64,000 bases of DNA, taken from NCBI GenBank assembly GCA_013423325.1, contig BLJB01000011.1, forward strand, positions 62,001 to 126,000, read 5' to 3'. Under the pieces are notes generated by a model. That model worked only from the letters and a program-made list of their open reading frames with translations. It had not been told where the DNA came from and made no database searches. The position numbers were made by a program, and so were the translations under genes. Positions 32,991-44,779 of this stretch are shown piece after piece; positions within the stretch are counted from its first letter, which is position 1; the number at the start of each line of letters is the position of its first letter. The stretch is from Usnea hakonensis. Lineage: Eukaryota; Ascomycota; Lecanoromycetes; Lecanorales; Parmeliaceae.

Positions 32991-34343
32991 CAAAGGGCTT
33001 TGATTATATTTATAAGGCTTGGATACTCAGCGAATGGTGATTGTGTGCTCATGCTGACTGGAATCTGCACGGTTGCTTTTAGTTCAGAGACCGCATCAAT
33101 GTGCGTGACATGATCAGACTGAACGACCATTCATTCTTCTCTTCTAGGACAGCTCTGGTTTGCCCATACCTTCTGCTTTGTGTGCCCGCTAAAGTATATT
33201 TCTGACAGGGACCCCAGCGCTCAATACGTCAATCCTTTGCCAGACTCCTATCAAGTTTTCTTGCTTCACTGACTGAATACCTTTTGCGCACCGTCCCGCC
33301 GACTTCTGTGTAGATTTTACACCGTCACGTCCGTAATCATACCAACCTCAATCAGCCGTTGCTACCTAGGAATATTTGCCCATATGAAAGGGGTCCTCCC
33401 TCAGAAATCACAGTGAAAACGAGCAAGTATAGTAGCGAGTACACATTACCAACCTAACATTCGTTCCTCGTGCAACCTACCACAAAGCATGTCAAATTAG
33501 CATTCAGCAGCAAGTATAGGACTAAGGCCGTCAATCGCCCAAAGTACCAAAACAGTCCTCATAACCCATCTAGTATTCCGGTTGCACTCTCTCTACAAGA
33601 GCTCAAACTCTGTTCAAGCCATGCAGGAAACTCGTTCAACGAATGCTGACTTATCAAAAGCTCTTTCTAAGCAAGTAGACACGTGTAGCGTAGAGTACTT
33701 CAGGCAAACGCGAACCACCGAAATCCCTCCATCACGCTTGAGAAAGGAACTCTCAACTAAGAAGTCCACGCGGCCAAGATGCCAAATCTTGTACTAATCG
33801 TCCCCCCAAAACTATGAGCGCGAGACCCACCTCGCGCAAGGGACGAGAGCGCAACACAACGCCATCATTTTTTCAGGGGGAAAAGATAGCCGACCGACCG
33901 CGAAGGCTATGCTATAAAGACAATTCCAACCGGCGATTAACAATTCGAAAAACTGGCTTGATGAGGGTTCTCGGTGCTTACAGGGCGCCGAATTGTTAGA
34001 GTAGAGTGCTTTAGTGCGCGGAAGCATAAACATAACATTAAAAATCCAACGGTACGTGGAGGCTGTGACCGTTTTTGGGGGCCGAATGCCAACGCATGTT
34101 AACCGTTTGCTTTGGAATCATTTCCTTCCAAAGGCACTATCCAGAAATAACAAGAGTGCGAGATACGAGCTTCGTTCGAGATTGACGGAGAATGATATAC
34201 GTATAAAAATGCTGGTTTCCCACCATTCTTTCCGAACAGATTCATTCTGAAAAGCAATCAAACTCCCGTCTTCCATATCTCGCTCACCCGGCTCACATTC
34301 AAAAACCACCACCATCAAACTTTCCATTCACCATCCTCCAACC
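32991..34343. other. Intergenic, no gene supported
   Basis: 1.35 kb. Small frames at 33582-33797, 33814-33999 and 34014-34250 have no recognisable features. The last 100 bp are the pyrimidine-rich leader of the next gene. Confidence 0.5.
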
Positions 34344-35046
34344 ATGTCTAACCCCATCGAACAATTCGACCAGCTCCTCAACAACGCCAACTTCCTATTC
34401 GTAGTTTGTACCTCTCCCCTCCCCTCCCTCTCTCCCTCCTCTCACCCACAATTCAATCCCCAACTCACACCTCCCGCAGACTACCGCGGCCACTGGTGTC
34501 CCTTCTGCCTCTCCTATCTCAAAAACCTCCGATCGCTCAAAGACCAAATCGTGGGCGCCCACGGCAACGCCGTCATCGTGACCGCCGAGCCCGCCGAGCA
34601 CCTAGCCGCCACGCGCGCCAAGACAGGATACGGCGGCGACGCCATTGTCGATCCGGACAACGTCCTCGCCGCCGAGCTCAAAAGGCGCGGCCTGCTCAAC
34701 GTGGCCATTTCGGAGAAAGGCGGCTATCCGCACGGCATGGCGCAGCCGGCCGTCTTGGTGATCAAGAGGGATGGCACGCCGCTGTATCAGTGGGCTATTG
34801 TTCCTAGCATCGTAAGTTGCTTTTCCTTCGAGGTGGGCGGGATTGGGGGTGTGTGTGTTATTTTTGAGGGGTTTGCTGATGGGTGTGATGTACGAATAGA
34901 TGAATCTCAAAGGGGCAAAGGACCGTCCGGCGCTGAACGAGATTTGGGACAATGCGGAGGCGAAGATGCAAGGGAAACCGCAGGTGCATGAGAAGTATTC
35001 GCTGCAGAAATTCGCGACGGGGATATGGCAGGCGGTGATGGGCTGA
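34344..35046 (+). CDS. AhpC/TSA (peroxiredoxin-like) thioredoxin-fold protein
   Basis: Three exons: 34344-34407, 34480-34811 and 34900-35046; 180 residues. Introns are 72 and 88 nt (donors GTACCT and GTAAGT). Splicing yields FLFVVYYRGHWCPFCLSYL, a thioredoxin-fold active-site segment with a CPFC pair, then VIVTAEPAEHL and IVDPDNVLAAELKRRGLL. The end is KFATGIWQAVMG. The CxxC arrangement is that of the fungal AhpC/TSA-like group rather than a classical 2-Cys peroxiredoxin with the PxxxTxxC motif, so peroxide reduction is likely but not certain. GC-rich coding sequence, like HAL2. Confidence 0.85.
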
Positions 35047-36000
35047 TGACGCCTCGGTGGATTTCCGTGCTGCGGATGACGTCTATCCCGTCTGCGTGCG
35101 GGTTTTTAAATCCTGTAAAGTATTTTATGTTATGTTATTGAAATCATAATGCATAATAATATCAGTCTATGAGAGTAATTTCCAAATTACTGAACAGAGC
35201 CTGAGAATCCGATCGAGTGTCGCGTCTTGACAACATTCATGAGCTTGTGACTTGTAAACATGTACCTCTTTCCTTGTATGTAAGTAGCATTGATAAGAGC
35301 TCCGTATCCTATCCTCGGGTCAAACACTACCCGAGCACCCTCACGGTTGTGTTTCATTCGGTCGTCCTACCACGGTGGATACGTACCTCATCGCACTACC
35401 ATCCGTGTATGATTTATATCACTTTCCCCCCAGTATACAGATACGAGGGGTTTAGCTGCATCTTGTAAAGTACGTAGGTTGATGAGAGACTGAGGCCGCG
35501 GGGTCGCACCAAGATGCTACCCCAGCCGCAAGGGGGTATCCATTACTGTTCGTGATATTCGGCATAGCAAATATGACCCACAGCTTCGAGGATTGGGAAT
35601 CTTATAGCGTTGAAGAGGGAGGGTGGAGGGAGGGCTCTCGGGAGTCCAGTCGCGGACTAGTGGATTATAAGTTGAGGCAGTCTGTTTGGTAGTTAGTTAA
35701 GTGGCGTGACTGGTTCGTGAAACATGTGAATGATTGGTCTCTATTATGTAGTAGTGCTAATTGACCTACCAGCCATTCTAGTACTAGCTCTAAACTCTAT
35801 TCCCCTCATAGCTGAACCGTCCAATTGCTGGTTCAAAGATTTGAGTGTTACAACCAACTACAAACCGTGTGTATAGCCTCATTTTGAACCCACAGTTGAT
35901 TCGTCGAAGAAATCTGGTGGTGAGGGTGGAGAGGGTGAGCTGGCATTTGTTCGCTAAATAACCTGGATACTGGTCACTCCAGTTCGAAAAGTCATCTGCA
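35047..36000. other. Intergenic upstream of NLR gene
   Basis: About 950 bp. The ORFs at 35217-35468 (+) and 36074-35790 (-) lack features, and the latter overlaps the NLR start. No repeats recognised. Confidence 0.5.
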
Positions 36001-39000
36001 ATGGCGGAGGTGCTTGGAATCGCGTCTGGAGTGGCCGGGCTTCTCAGCTTGACTATTGAAGTTATCAAGATCACCTCTACCTACATCAATGGCGTCCATG
36101 GTGCATCAACTACTATGCGGCGTCTTTTGAATGAACTGGAGAGCATGGAAGATGTTCTCCTAAAGATTGACAAATTGACTAAGACGATTGATGGAGTTCA
36201 AGTATTTGGCGAGGGTGACCATTCCTGCCTCTTGTCTGTGCAGGATGGAAAGCATTACCTGGGATTACTCATCGACGTTCGCAATGGACTAGATGCCAAA
36301 GTGACCGCTGGGGCTTTCCGGAAGAAGTTGAAGGCCTTGACGTGGCCATTTTCGGAGGAAAAAACTGTCTCTCTGATCGAAGCGTTACACCGGCATCTTG
36401 AGATCTACCAGACCGCCTTGTCTGTTGACAATCTGTATGATAATGTTCCTAAGCCTACGTTCCTTTTCTCACGCTGAATTTTGCTCCTAGAGCTGTGGGA
36501 AAACTTACCCTGAGCGAAGTGAGATGTATCAGATCTGACCAGCAAGGTAAGAAAGTCACTTACCTCTAAATCACGTCTCCAACAAAAGCAAACGCAGATT
36601 CGCAAGTCGCAGCTATTCTAGAGTGGCTCTCGCCACTGAACATGTATCAGAAACAACAAGATATCATTTCCAGGCGCCACGGTAGCACAGGCACTTGGTT
36701 GCTGTCGGACGATTGCTTTCAAAGATGGGTGAATAGTGAAAGCTCATATCGGACCTTGTGGTGCCCAGGAGACCGTAAGTACTGTCTGCAGTACTTCAAT
36801 GGAGCGTTTGGCTAAAGAGCCCAACCAGCCGGAACCGGGAAAACAGTTATCACGTACGTTATGGCTACCTGTACTAAGTAAGGTGGGAGAATGATAGGGA
36901 TATAGCTCCATTGTCGTGGATCATTTGGTCAAAACTCAAGTCTGCGACAATGTACGTCTAGCGTACGTGTACTGTGACTACAAAGATCAGGTGATGCAAA
37001 CAGCTTCGAATCTCATCGCTTGCCTGGCACGCCAGCTTGTGGGATGGCCTAAGAGACTACCACTACAGCTTGAGAGACTATATAAAGACCTGGAGCCCCA
37101 AAGGAGAAGACCAAGCTTAGAGGAGCTTCGAAATTTGTTGGTCACTTTGTGCAATGAGCGCCAACGGACATACATTGTTGTTGACGCTCTTGATGAATGC
37201 GAAGCTCTGCAGCAGAGGAAACAATTTCTTCCCTTGCTCAAGTCTCTTCCCTACGGTTCGACCAGACTCTTCGTGACGAGCCGCCCTAATAGCGAAGACA
37301 TTTGTCATCTTTTCAGTATGGCGCCACGGATATATATTGCAGCTCCTGAGTCTGAGCTCCAACGTTTTGTCAAGGAGAAGCTTGAAGAGAAGGACGAGTT
37401 CGTCGATCGAGTGACGCCAGTGCTAAAAGACGAGATTATTTCTACAATTTCCACACGGGCGTGCGGCATGTAAGTCTCTTTCCGTGTCTATTCTTTTATC
37501 ATACCGATAAACCGAATTTCTTCTAGGTATCTCCTCGCCGCACTCCAGATCGATAGAATCTGCGTTGCGAGGACGGTCAAAAAGATTAAGCTGGCACTCA
37601 CCTCTATGCCCAGGGAGCTCGACGACTTATACAAAGAAACCGTACAAAGGATACGAAGACAGTCCGGTGACGATGGCGAACTGGGGATGAGAGTAGTGAG
37701 CTGGGTGACGCATACCAAGCGCCCGCTACAAGTCGAAGAGCTAGCTCACGGCCTCGCTGTCGAATATGATGATGATGAAGGAGCTCACGATCTGGACACC
37801 GACAATCTATTATCGCCTAAGTCCCTGATCGATGTCTGTGCTGGTCTTGTCGTCATCGATGCGGGGAGCCAGGTCATTCGCCTTGTGCATTACACGGCTC
37901 AAGAGTATTTTGACAAGGAACGTCTGCAACTCTTTGGGAATGCGGAAGTGGAAATCTCCATGGCGTCTCTTACGTACCTCTCCTATGATATTGCCAATGT
38001 AACTCCCAGCGACCAGATAATTTCGGAGGTCATGCTATCTCACCCCTTTCTTGCATATGCTTCACTTTTCTGGTTTTTGCACGTCAAAAACATTGGCAAA
38101 GATACTGGCTTTCAAACAGTCATGCAAAAAGCGTTGGAATATGTCAACGATCCAGCAAAGATTTTGTTTTCTACCGTGGTTTTGCGGAAATTGCTTCTCC
38201 GACCTCGTAATTATGCAAGGGTTTTTGAGGACATAAATAAGGAACGAAGGGGAAACTTGGTCGCGCTCGAAGCTGCCTCCGAGTGCGGTCTGCTCGAGCT
38301 CGTAAAATTACTCCTAGATCACTCTATGGGTTCTAAATGCGCTCTGGATAGTGCACTGATTTGCGCATCGGCAGAGGGTCATACAGAGGTTGTAAGACTG
38401 CTGATAGAATATGGCGCCTCCGTGCTATCGCTGGCAGGGGATTCGTCCAATGCTCTTCAAAAAGCATGCAAAGGTGGACATCTAGGAGTTGCGAATGTAC
38501 TGCTGCAGCACTCCGCAGATCCTAATATATCTGATCGATGGATGTGGTCTCCCCTTCACCATGCCGCTCACGGTAGCCACTCTGACCTGGTGGCCCTGCT
38601 ACTTGAGAACGATGCTAATCCAAACTCCCAAACTCCACTCGGGCTGACCGCTGGCCATCTTGCGGCCTCGCAGGGTGACGCAACCACGGTCACACTCTTG
38701 CTTGATGCTGGTTATGATTTGGGGCTCACTACTCGAGATAATTGCACCCCACTGCACAAGGCTGCCGAGGAAGGACATTTAGATCTCTGCGGATTTTTAC
38801 TGCAATGGGGATCAGATGTACAGGCCAAGAATCGTGAGGGCCTAACGGCTCTGGACATGGTGGAAGACAGTACATCGCCGGCAGTCAAGGGCGTATTCAT
38901 GCCATACATACATGCTGCTCAAAGGCCCGAGAGCATGCCTCAAGAACCTAAAGCAACTGCTTCGAAACATCCCGCAGTAGATAAAGAAATCCCGTCCATC

Positions 39001-39279
39001 AGCATCGAAGACGAGCAAGGAAGTCCAGTAAGCTGGGATGACAGTCCGAACGACGAAGTGGACACCGAGAACCCGACGACCGACGGGGAAGGTGTCAGAA
39101 GAGCATCACGGGGGTACACGACCGCCTTTGAAAGTCACAGTCTGAATGACAATCTTTGGCAAGATGACCACGCCATGGAAGCATCAGAGTATATATCATC
39201 AGTTGCTCCCGACAAAGACACCTCCAGGGCCTCGGTCACCAGCCGAGTGCCCAAGCTGAGTATTACGGATTACGGTTAA
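36001..39279 (+). CDS. NLR-like protein: N-terminal domain, NACHT NTPase, ankyrin repeats
   Basis: Six exons: 36001-36434, 36491-36546, 36598-36774, 36829-36853, 36906-37469 and 37527-39279. All phases agree, giving 1002 residues. Residues 1-145 are the fungal STAND N-terminal helical domain (AEVLGIASGVAGLLSLTIEV). Then come ILEWLSPLNMYQKQQDI and the NACHT: Walker A GDPGTGKTVIT (about 221-231, on a 25-nt exon), Walker B YIVVDALDECEA (about 320), sensor-like RLFVTSRPN, and a winged-helix-like region ending near VIRLVHYTAQEYF. Ankyrins run from about 660 to 860 (TALDMV end). The tail is acidic, Ser/Thr-rich. Such proteins act in fungal non-self recognition and programmed cell death (established for HET and related genes); its trigger is unknown. 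Confidence 0.9.
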
Positions 39280-40162
39280 GCTCGGGGCAGGGAAAAAAAT
39301 ATAAACCGCAGAGTAGCGCAATTCTCAAGTTGCATAAACGTTCAACGGTTCAACATACGCTTTTAAGTCTGGTTGAATATCTACAGATGGTAAGGTAAGT
39401 TGTAAACCAAAAGTTCTCGATTTGACCCCAGGCATTCGCAGCCGAGATATAAGTCTCAGTAGGAAGGAAGGAATACATCGTCCCCACCTTACCTCACGTA
39501 TTTCCGCAACCCCCCAACAGCATCTCATCACTCCCTCCCCTCCCCTCCCCTCCCCTCCCTCCCCGAGCTACCCAACTCCTCTCCTCAGTCTCCAGCAAAT
39601 TCTACCTCCTTTCGCCCGCCCAAGCCACTCCTAAAACTAAATCTTGACCTTTGAATAAGTAAGCTAGCGATAACATATCTCTCTCCCCCCCCCCCCTCCC
39701 CAACCTCCATAAAACAAAAAGCAAGCTATCATGCTCCCAAAGTTTGGTTTGTTTGCTACCCTAACACTGAGAGAGAGACTGCTCTTTCGGGATCTTAGAG
39801 GCTTGATGCCAGCGATGCAGGTTCAAGCGGTGATTGATTGGTGGGGATGTTGGATATAGATATTGATGTATTGACGGCCAATGGGTCGCGGAGTTCGGGT
39901 GTTGCGTGGCGGGGATTGGAGTTTTAGTTTGAGGTTGTGGGGTGGGAGTTTTGGAGAGGTGTTGGGGAGGGGAGGAGAAGAGGGGGGCTCTGCTTGGAGT
40001 ATGTTGTAGTTCTTCTGATATGGGGTCTTGACGGCTATTTTATTTATTTACTCTGATGTTCGCTGTTATAATACCGATCTAACCTACCCACGATGAAGCA
40101 CACATTCACACCCTCCCCCATATCATCGCGACCCATTCTCACATCTCCCTCCCCGCACCTAC
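39280..40162. other. Intergenic with pyrimidine microsatellite and G4-prone tract
   Basis: 39532-39564 is a (TCCCC)n tract, so the minus strand has repeated GGGG runs and could form a G-quadruplex. A C11 run lies near 39686-39697. No gene is seen; 39850-40010 is G-rich on the plus strand. Confidence 0.55.
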
Positions 40163-41607
40163 CTACCCCCTCACCATCCTCACCACACTAAACGGCAAGA
40201 CTTCATCCCTCCAACCCCCCGTATACCTCCTCAAACCGGGATACGCCCACCCAGGCGTCGCATATGTCAAAAACACCAGCACCCACACAAACCCAAGCGC
40301 CTTCGCCCACCACCTCCCCGCCTTTTCCCTCCCCACCAAGCCGTCAAACACGACCCACTGGACCGCATCCTCCAGCGCAATGCCCACAGCCATCATCACG
40401 AAACACCGCACGGCGCCGCTTTCGGACCATTTGGCGCCCTGGGAGGTTTCCATGGCTTGGTGATGGATGCCGGAGAGGAGGAAGACGAGGAAGAGTTGGG
40501 TGTATCGTGAGAGGAGTTTGAGGGGTGGGGAGGAAGGGGTTGAGGAGCGGGGGAGGTGGAGGATGTGGAAGGTTAGGTAGCGGGATGGGATTGTGAGTTT
40601 TTTGCGGAAGTGTTGGTGCCAGAAGGTACTGTTTTGATGGGAGAGGGTGTGAGCGCGGGGGTTGGTTGTGTGGATGTTTTGGGGGAAGGGGGGGTTTAGG
40701 GATCGGGTGGGGATGGGAGGAGATGAGGGGCTGTGGGTTGGTGGTGGTGGTCAAAGGGGGGAGGGAGGATAAAAGATGCGTGAAGAAGAAGAAGAAGAAG
40801 ATAAACAACGTACCCCCAAAACCCACGAATAGTGTAAGCCTGAGATATAGGCCCGTTGAGTGGTCTCCATAGCCCGGGATGGTCCAAGCCAGAGGCCACC
40901 GAGAGAAAAGCCATGCCCGAAAAATATCCCTGCACAATGACATAGATACCGACCCAGTAAAACATAGTCGTCATAGTCCTCGTCACGAGTTCTTCCATCG
41001 TGATATCCTGCAGCCTTGTCAAAAAAGGCACGTGACTCTCAGCGTACGTGGTCGGGTTGGTAAGAGGTTGATTCAGTTGACTCATGATGTCGATGACAAG
41101 ATAGCAGAGGATGAAAATGGAGGCACGTTTTACTAAGAATGCCGAGCGAGATGGAATGTAAGAAGGATTGGAGTATGAGTAGGGTGGTATATTGCGCGCT
41201 TGATACGGCGAGCCGATATAGCGGGTTGATAAGGCGACCCAGTATCCGAACTTGAGACGTTCCCATGTGGTTCCCTCTTGCTTTCCCTGCTGACTCGACG
41301 ATGGCCGATTGTCCGATTTCGTTGAGCGAGGCCCATAATTTGCGTAGCTCCATTGACAGAGATTTACTTTCTCAATATATTCCAACACCCCGCCTAATGC
41401 GGTACCAGAGACAAAGCCGACCCAAGGTGTTCGGGAAATGTAAGATAAATATGTTGGGATAAGGGCATAGTTGCAGAAAAAAAGGATTGGCAGAAAGAGA
41501 GGTCGGAGGAAAGAGTCAGGCGGGGTAAAAGCTACGAGAAGGGCTGTGAGGGAATATTGGGCTGGGAGGTAGATGAGGGGGGAGATTGGGAATTGTGGTG
41601 TTGCCAT
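40163..41607 (-). CDS. Wax-synthase-like membrane O-acyltransferase
   Basis: Two exons, 41607-40814 and 40628-40163, over a 185-nt intron (donor GTACGT, acceptor AAACAG), long for this window and carrying a (TTC)n run after the donor. 419 residues. Several hydrophobic helices are present. The splice joins WRPLNGPISQAYTIRGFWG to TFWHQHFRKKLTIPSRYL, the signature of fungal wax-synthase-domain acyltransferases (the group that includes trichothecene acetyltransferase-like and meroterpenoid acetyltransferase proteins). A later SGIHHQAM supplies the conserved histidine region. Acyl donor and acceptor are unknown. No biosynthetic cluster surrounds it, so a lipid role is equally possible. Confidence 0.82.
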
Positions 41608-42517
41608 TTCGACGAAAGTGGAGCGAGAACAATTGGACCAGCTGACGAGAACATGGCCGACTTTTAGAAGATGAACGAGAAACTTTCGGAAATTCCGTAC
41701 ACCGAACAGGGTCTTGGCATTATGACGTTGGGCTTGGAAAGAAACCGCTCGGATACGATGGAGTATTTTTCTAAGGTAAAGTAGGCTGATGTTATGCGTT
41801 CAGTGCCATGTTTTATAGGCAGGTAACCCTAAAGTAGGTATGATCTACAACATATAAGCGCTGGTTCCTGGGAGTGGGGCCCGAATTACGCCCCTTAGGC
41901 GAGCATACATAAACTCAATTCGATACTTGCGCCACCTACAACATAGATCCCCCGCTTCTCCCTCCACAAAGTATGACGCTTGACCTAATGACCCTTGATT
42001 ATCGCATCCTTATTGCGGCGGAGAGCATTGAAATATCTGCTCCAATCTTCACTATCATGCGACTCTGCTAGTTAAGATCACGTGAATCTGATTCTGCAGG
42101 GTAGACTGGCATACTTGATTGTGATGTGCATAGTCGTGTTCTTGACAAAAGTCGCCGAACATTGTAACGCATAGGATGGATGTAGTACGAGGAGGGATGG
42201 TCGCTTTTCGTGCTGAGATGATTGTGTCAAATGATTGCGAAGGACAAGTCTGATGCAGGTTCAAGGTTTTAGGGAGAAACAATCGGTAGGTATAGTGCTG
42301 TCAGTGTCATAAGCTATTGGGTTTTTGCCCAGAGTCTTGGACATACTCACGATAAAGGACATTTTATTGTCTAGTCCGTTCGTAGCCAGACTGGATCGAG
42401 GGCATGCCCTCTGTACAACTGCCACCATGCTCGCCCGCCCGAGCTGCTAGATGGAACTAGACCGACAACTTGGCAAAGTTTTGTTTCAATCTGAAAATTC
42501 AAGCTTCTTATAGGTCG
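41608..42517. other. Intergenic, no gene supported
   Basis: About 900 bp between the acyltransferase start and the small ankyrin-like gene end. A minus frame at 42282-42055 is featureless. Confidence 0.5.
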
Positions 42518-43186
42518 CTACATGGGCGAAGAAGGAGGCTGGGACAGAAGCCTCGACTCTCTGTCCTGCAGATATCTTTCACACCTCGCTATCACCTGAT
42601 TCCCTAAAATCGCATCCGCAGACGCTGAGGGTCCTTCGGGTTCCCGCTCCTCGGCAAAGTCCGTCCTGGCACCATACTGAACAAGCATGTCTTTAATCTC
42701 CTCATCCGCCTCAAAAAATTCGGCTCGGAGCAATACTGACTTTCCCAGCTCCACCTGTGCGCCTTCGCTTAGCAGATACCGCAACAGCTCCTTCTTTTTC
42801 CCTGACACGCACGACTCGATCACCGTTCCGTGGTGACCGAAACGATGATTCTTGGCCCTGGGCTCGTGCGCGAGAATGGTGCGCCAGACGGGGATACAAT
42901 CACCGGTTAGGGCGGCGTAAAGCAAGGACTCGGTCCTGAGGGACGAGACGAGGTCCGGGTGGTGCGCTAGGAGGTAGTCGAATGATATTGGGCGGGATAG
43001 TTTGGCTGAGAGAAGGAGAGCATCGATAGGAGTGACGGTCGTTGGTGAGGTGGTTTCAAGGAGGTGGGAAAGGGCTGGGAGGTCTTCGGTCAGGATGGCG
43101 GTTTTCAGGCGGACGTCGTCGGGCGTTTTTGGCCCCCACCACCTACTCCATTCTCGTCCGATCCGGGTTATCAAGCTACTCATCAT
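42518..43186 (-). CDS. Small ankyrin-like repeat protein
   Basis: Single exon, 222 residues. Helical-pair segments resemble degenerate ankyrin repeats: DVRLKTAILTEDLPALSHLL, SLLYAALTGDCIPVWRTIL, VIESCVSGKKKELLRYLLSE, and LLRAEFFEADEEIKDMLVQYGA. There is no signal peptide or additional domain. It is probably a scaffold for protein binding; the partner is unknown. The start could also be the second Met of MMSS. Confidence 0.65.
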   Translation of the reverse strand: MMSSLITRIGREWSRWWGPKTPDDVRLKTAILTEDLPALSHLLETTSPTTVTPIDALLLSAKLSRPISFDYLLAHHPDLVSSLRTESLLYAALTGDCIPVWRTILAHEPRAKNHRFGHHGTVIESCVSGKKKELLRYLLSEGAQVELGKSVLLRAEFFEADEEIKDMLVQYGARTDFAEEREPEGPSASADAILGNQVIARCERYLQDRESRLLSQPPSSPM

Positions 43187-43805
43187 GTTCCGTTTAGACT
43201 ACGAGAGACAATGGCGATAGTTGAAATTGTTAACGTGGTAAGGGAGGTCCTTGAGTGGGCAATGGGAAGGGCTGGTCGAACGAGATTGTGCTCGACTTAA
43301 GGATACGTTGTCATGGCGAGGGTGAAACACTGTTGTTCCGGTGACTGGTCCTGACATCGGGGTGGCGTGCTTGTCGTTCGCTAGAGATTGACAGACAAAT
43401 TGGATCACCTTACATTGCAGAATCCCGCTATAATAACGGCCGAAAGGTCAATCTCATTTCTTAGTCTAGCCTTAAAGAGCTAGCGTTGACATTTCCGCGC
43501 CCGAGGAGCCGGACCGTTTTAGCCGCGCAAGTGTGCCAGGTGCCTCTACGAGTTTGCTCCGTGCAATGCTTACTCTATTGAGGCGGTCAGAAGTCTATGA
43601 AAAGCTCAGATGATCGAGCCTTTCCATTCTTAACGCAGCTATCAAGATTTGTGCTAGGCGCTATGTGCTCTACTCGAGAAGAGTACGAGGTGTCAATGTT
43701 CTTTCGAACCTCTTCCATATACTACCCCAAAGCGGAGTCGGTATCTTTCTTATACAAGCATGGCTGTAAATTTTAGAAATCACTCGTAATGTCCCTTCAC
43801 TTCAC
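43187..43805. other. Intergenic, nothing recognised
   Basis: About 620 bp upstream of the small ankyrin-like gene. No gene or repeat seen. Confidence 0.5.
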
Positions 43806-44240
43806 GACCCACTTCAGCTGCAAGCTGCCGGCTTACAGCGACAATGGTATCATCCTTTGACCTCATGGCCCGCTTCAGCTGCAAGCCGGCAGCCTACAGC
43901 GGGCGTATTAACATCTATCTTAGCTGTTTCCTGCATATTTCTCCTACGTCCGTGTTTCAAGTCGATAGATCGACATACTATACTATTTCTAGGCCTAGTT
44001 CACAACCTCCTTTAGCTGCAAGCCGGCAGCCTGCAGCGAGGATCATTGTCTACCAAATTCTCCTACGCCCGTACTTCGAATCGATAGATCGACATACTTT
44101 ATCATTGGCAGGCCCAATTGGGATCCACTTTACCTGTAAGCCGCCAGCTTGCAGTGAGCATACGACATGCTATCTTGATTCACTTCCGCTCAAACCCTTC
44201 TAAGCCCGTGTTCCAAGTCGATGGATCGACAAATTTTACC
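43806..44240. repeat. Degenerate tandem repeat with two palindromic motifs
   Basis: Four copies of a GCTGCAAGCCGGCAGCCTGC-like imperfect palindrome lie at about 43814-43840, 43873-43900, 44013-44036 and 44130-44154. Three copies of a second motif, TCGATAGATCGACA (core TCGATNNATCGA), lie at about 43962, 44082 and 44218, each preceded by a CCGTGTTCAAG-like sequence. The spacing is roughly 118-140 bp, except for the first two copies. No coding frame runs through it in a convincing way. Confidence 0.7.
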
Positions 44241-44779
44241 ATTGCCAGAACCAATCATGGCTTGTGGAGCCTCATTTCGTTAGCCTTTGGCGCAAGATTT
44301 CCTCATATACTTCACCCCTTTGGCCACCGGTCACCCAATGAACGATGCACAGAGCAGCCAATCGAGCAGAGCACGTACAGCAAGAGCTCAAAGTAATATC
44401 CTGCCCCTATAATCTCGGCTATCTCATACGGATATTTGGGTGTGATGTTGAGAAAACTTGACCCGCAGTTTCACTGGGTGGCTCAATTTTCCAGCTCCAC
44501 GGACTGAAGGAGAGCGAGTGACTGTATTTTCATATCCCCTGAGCCAATTTCAATTCCTCTGGTTCATACAACCACCTTCACTGCTCGTCTACTGCGCCGC
44601 CACTTTCTTCAGAATATAAATACATATGTGTATTCCCTCGGAGTGCCATTGAATTCTTCATTGAGACCATTCCACCGCTCATATCAGCGGACTCATATCT
44701 GTCTCTTCACCCTAGCACGCTTACTTCTGCAGAAGGTTTTCCAAGCCAGCACAATCATCTCTCTTGTCGCATTCCAGTC
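44241..44779. other. Promoter region of the large secreted protein gene
   Basis: About 540 bp with a possible TATA-like ATATAAATA at 44614-44622, followed by a pyrimidine-rich leader before ATG 44780. Confidence 0.45.

Noticed and set aside
36405..36605. Minus ORF over the second NLR exon
   Set aside because: Shadow of the spliced NLR gene and its introns.
43806..44240. CRISPR-like array
   Set aside because: Eukaryotic context, degenerate units, unequal spacing and no associated genes.
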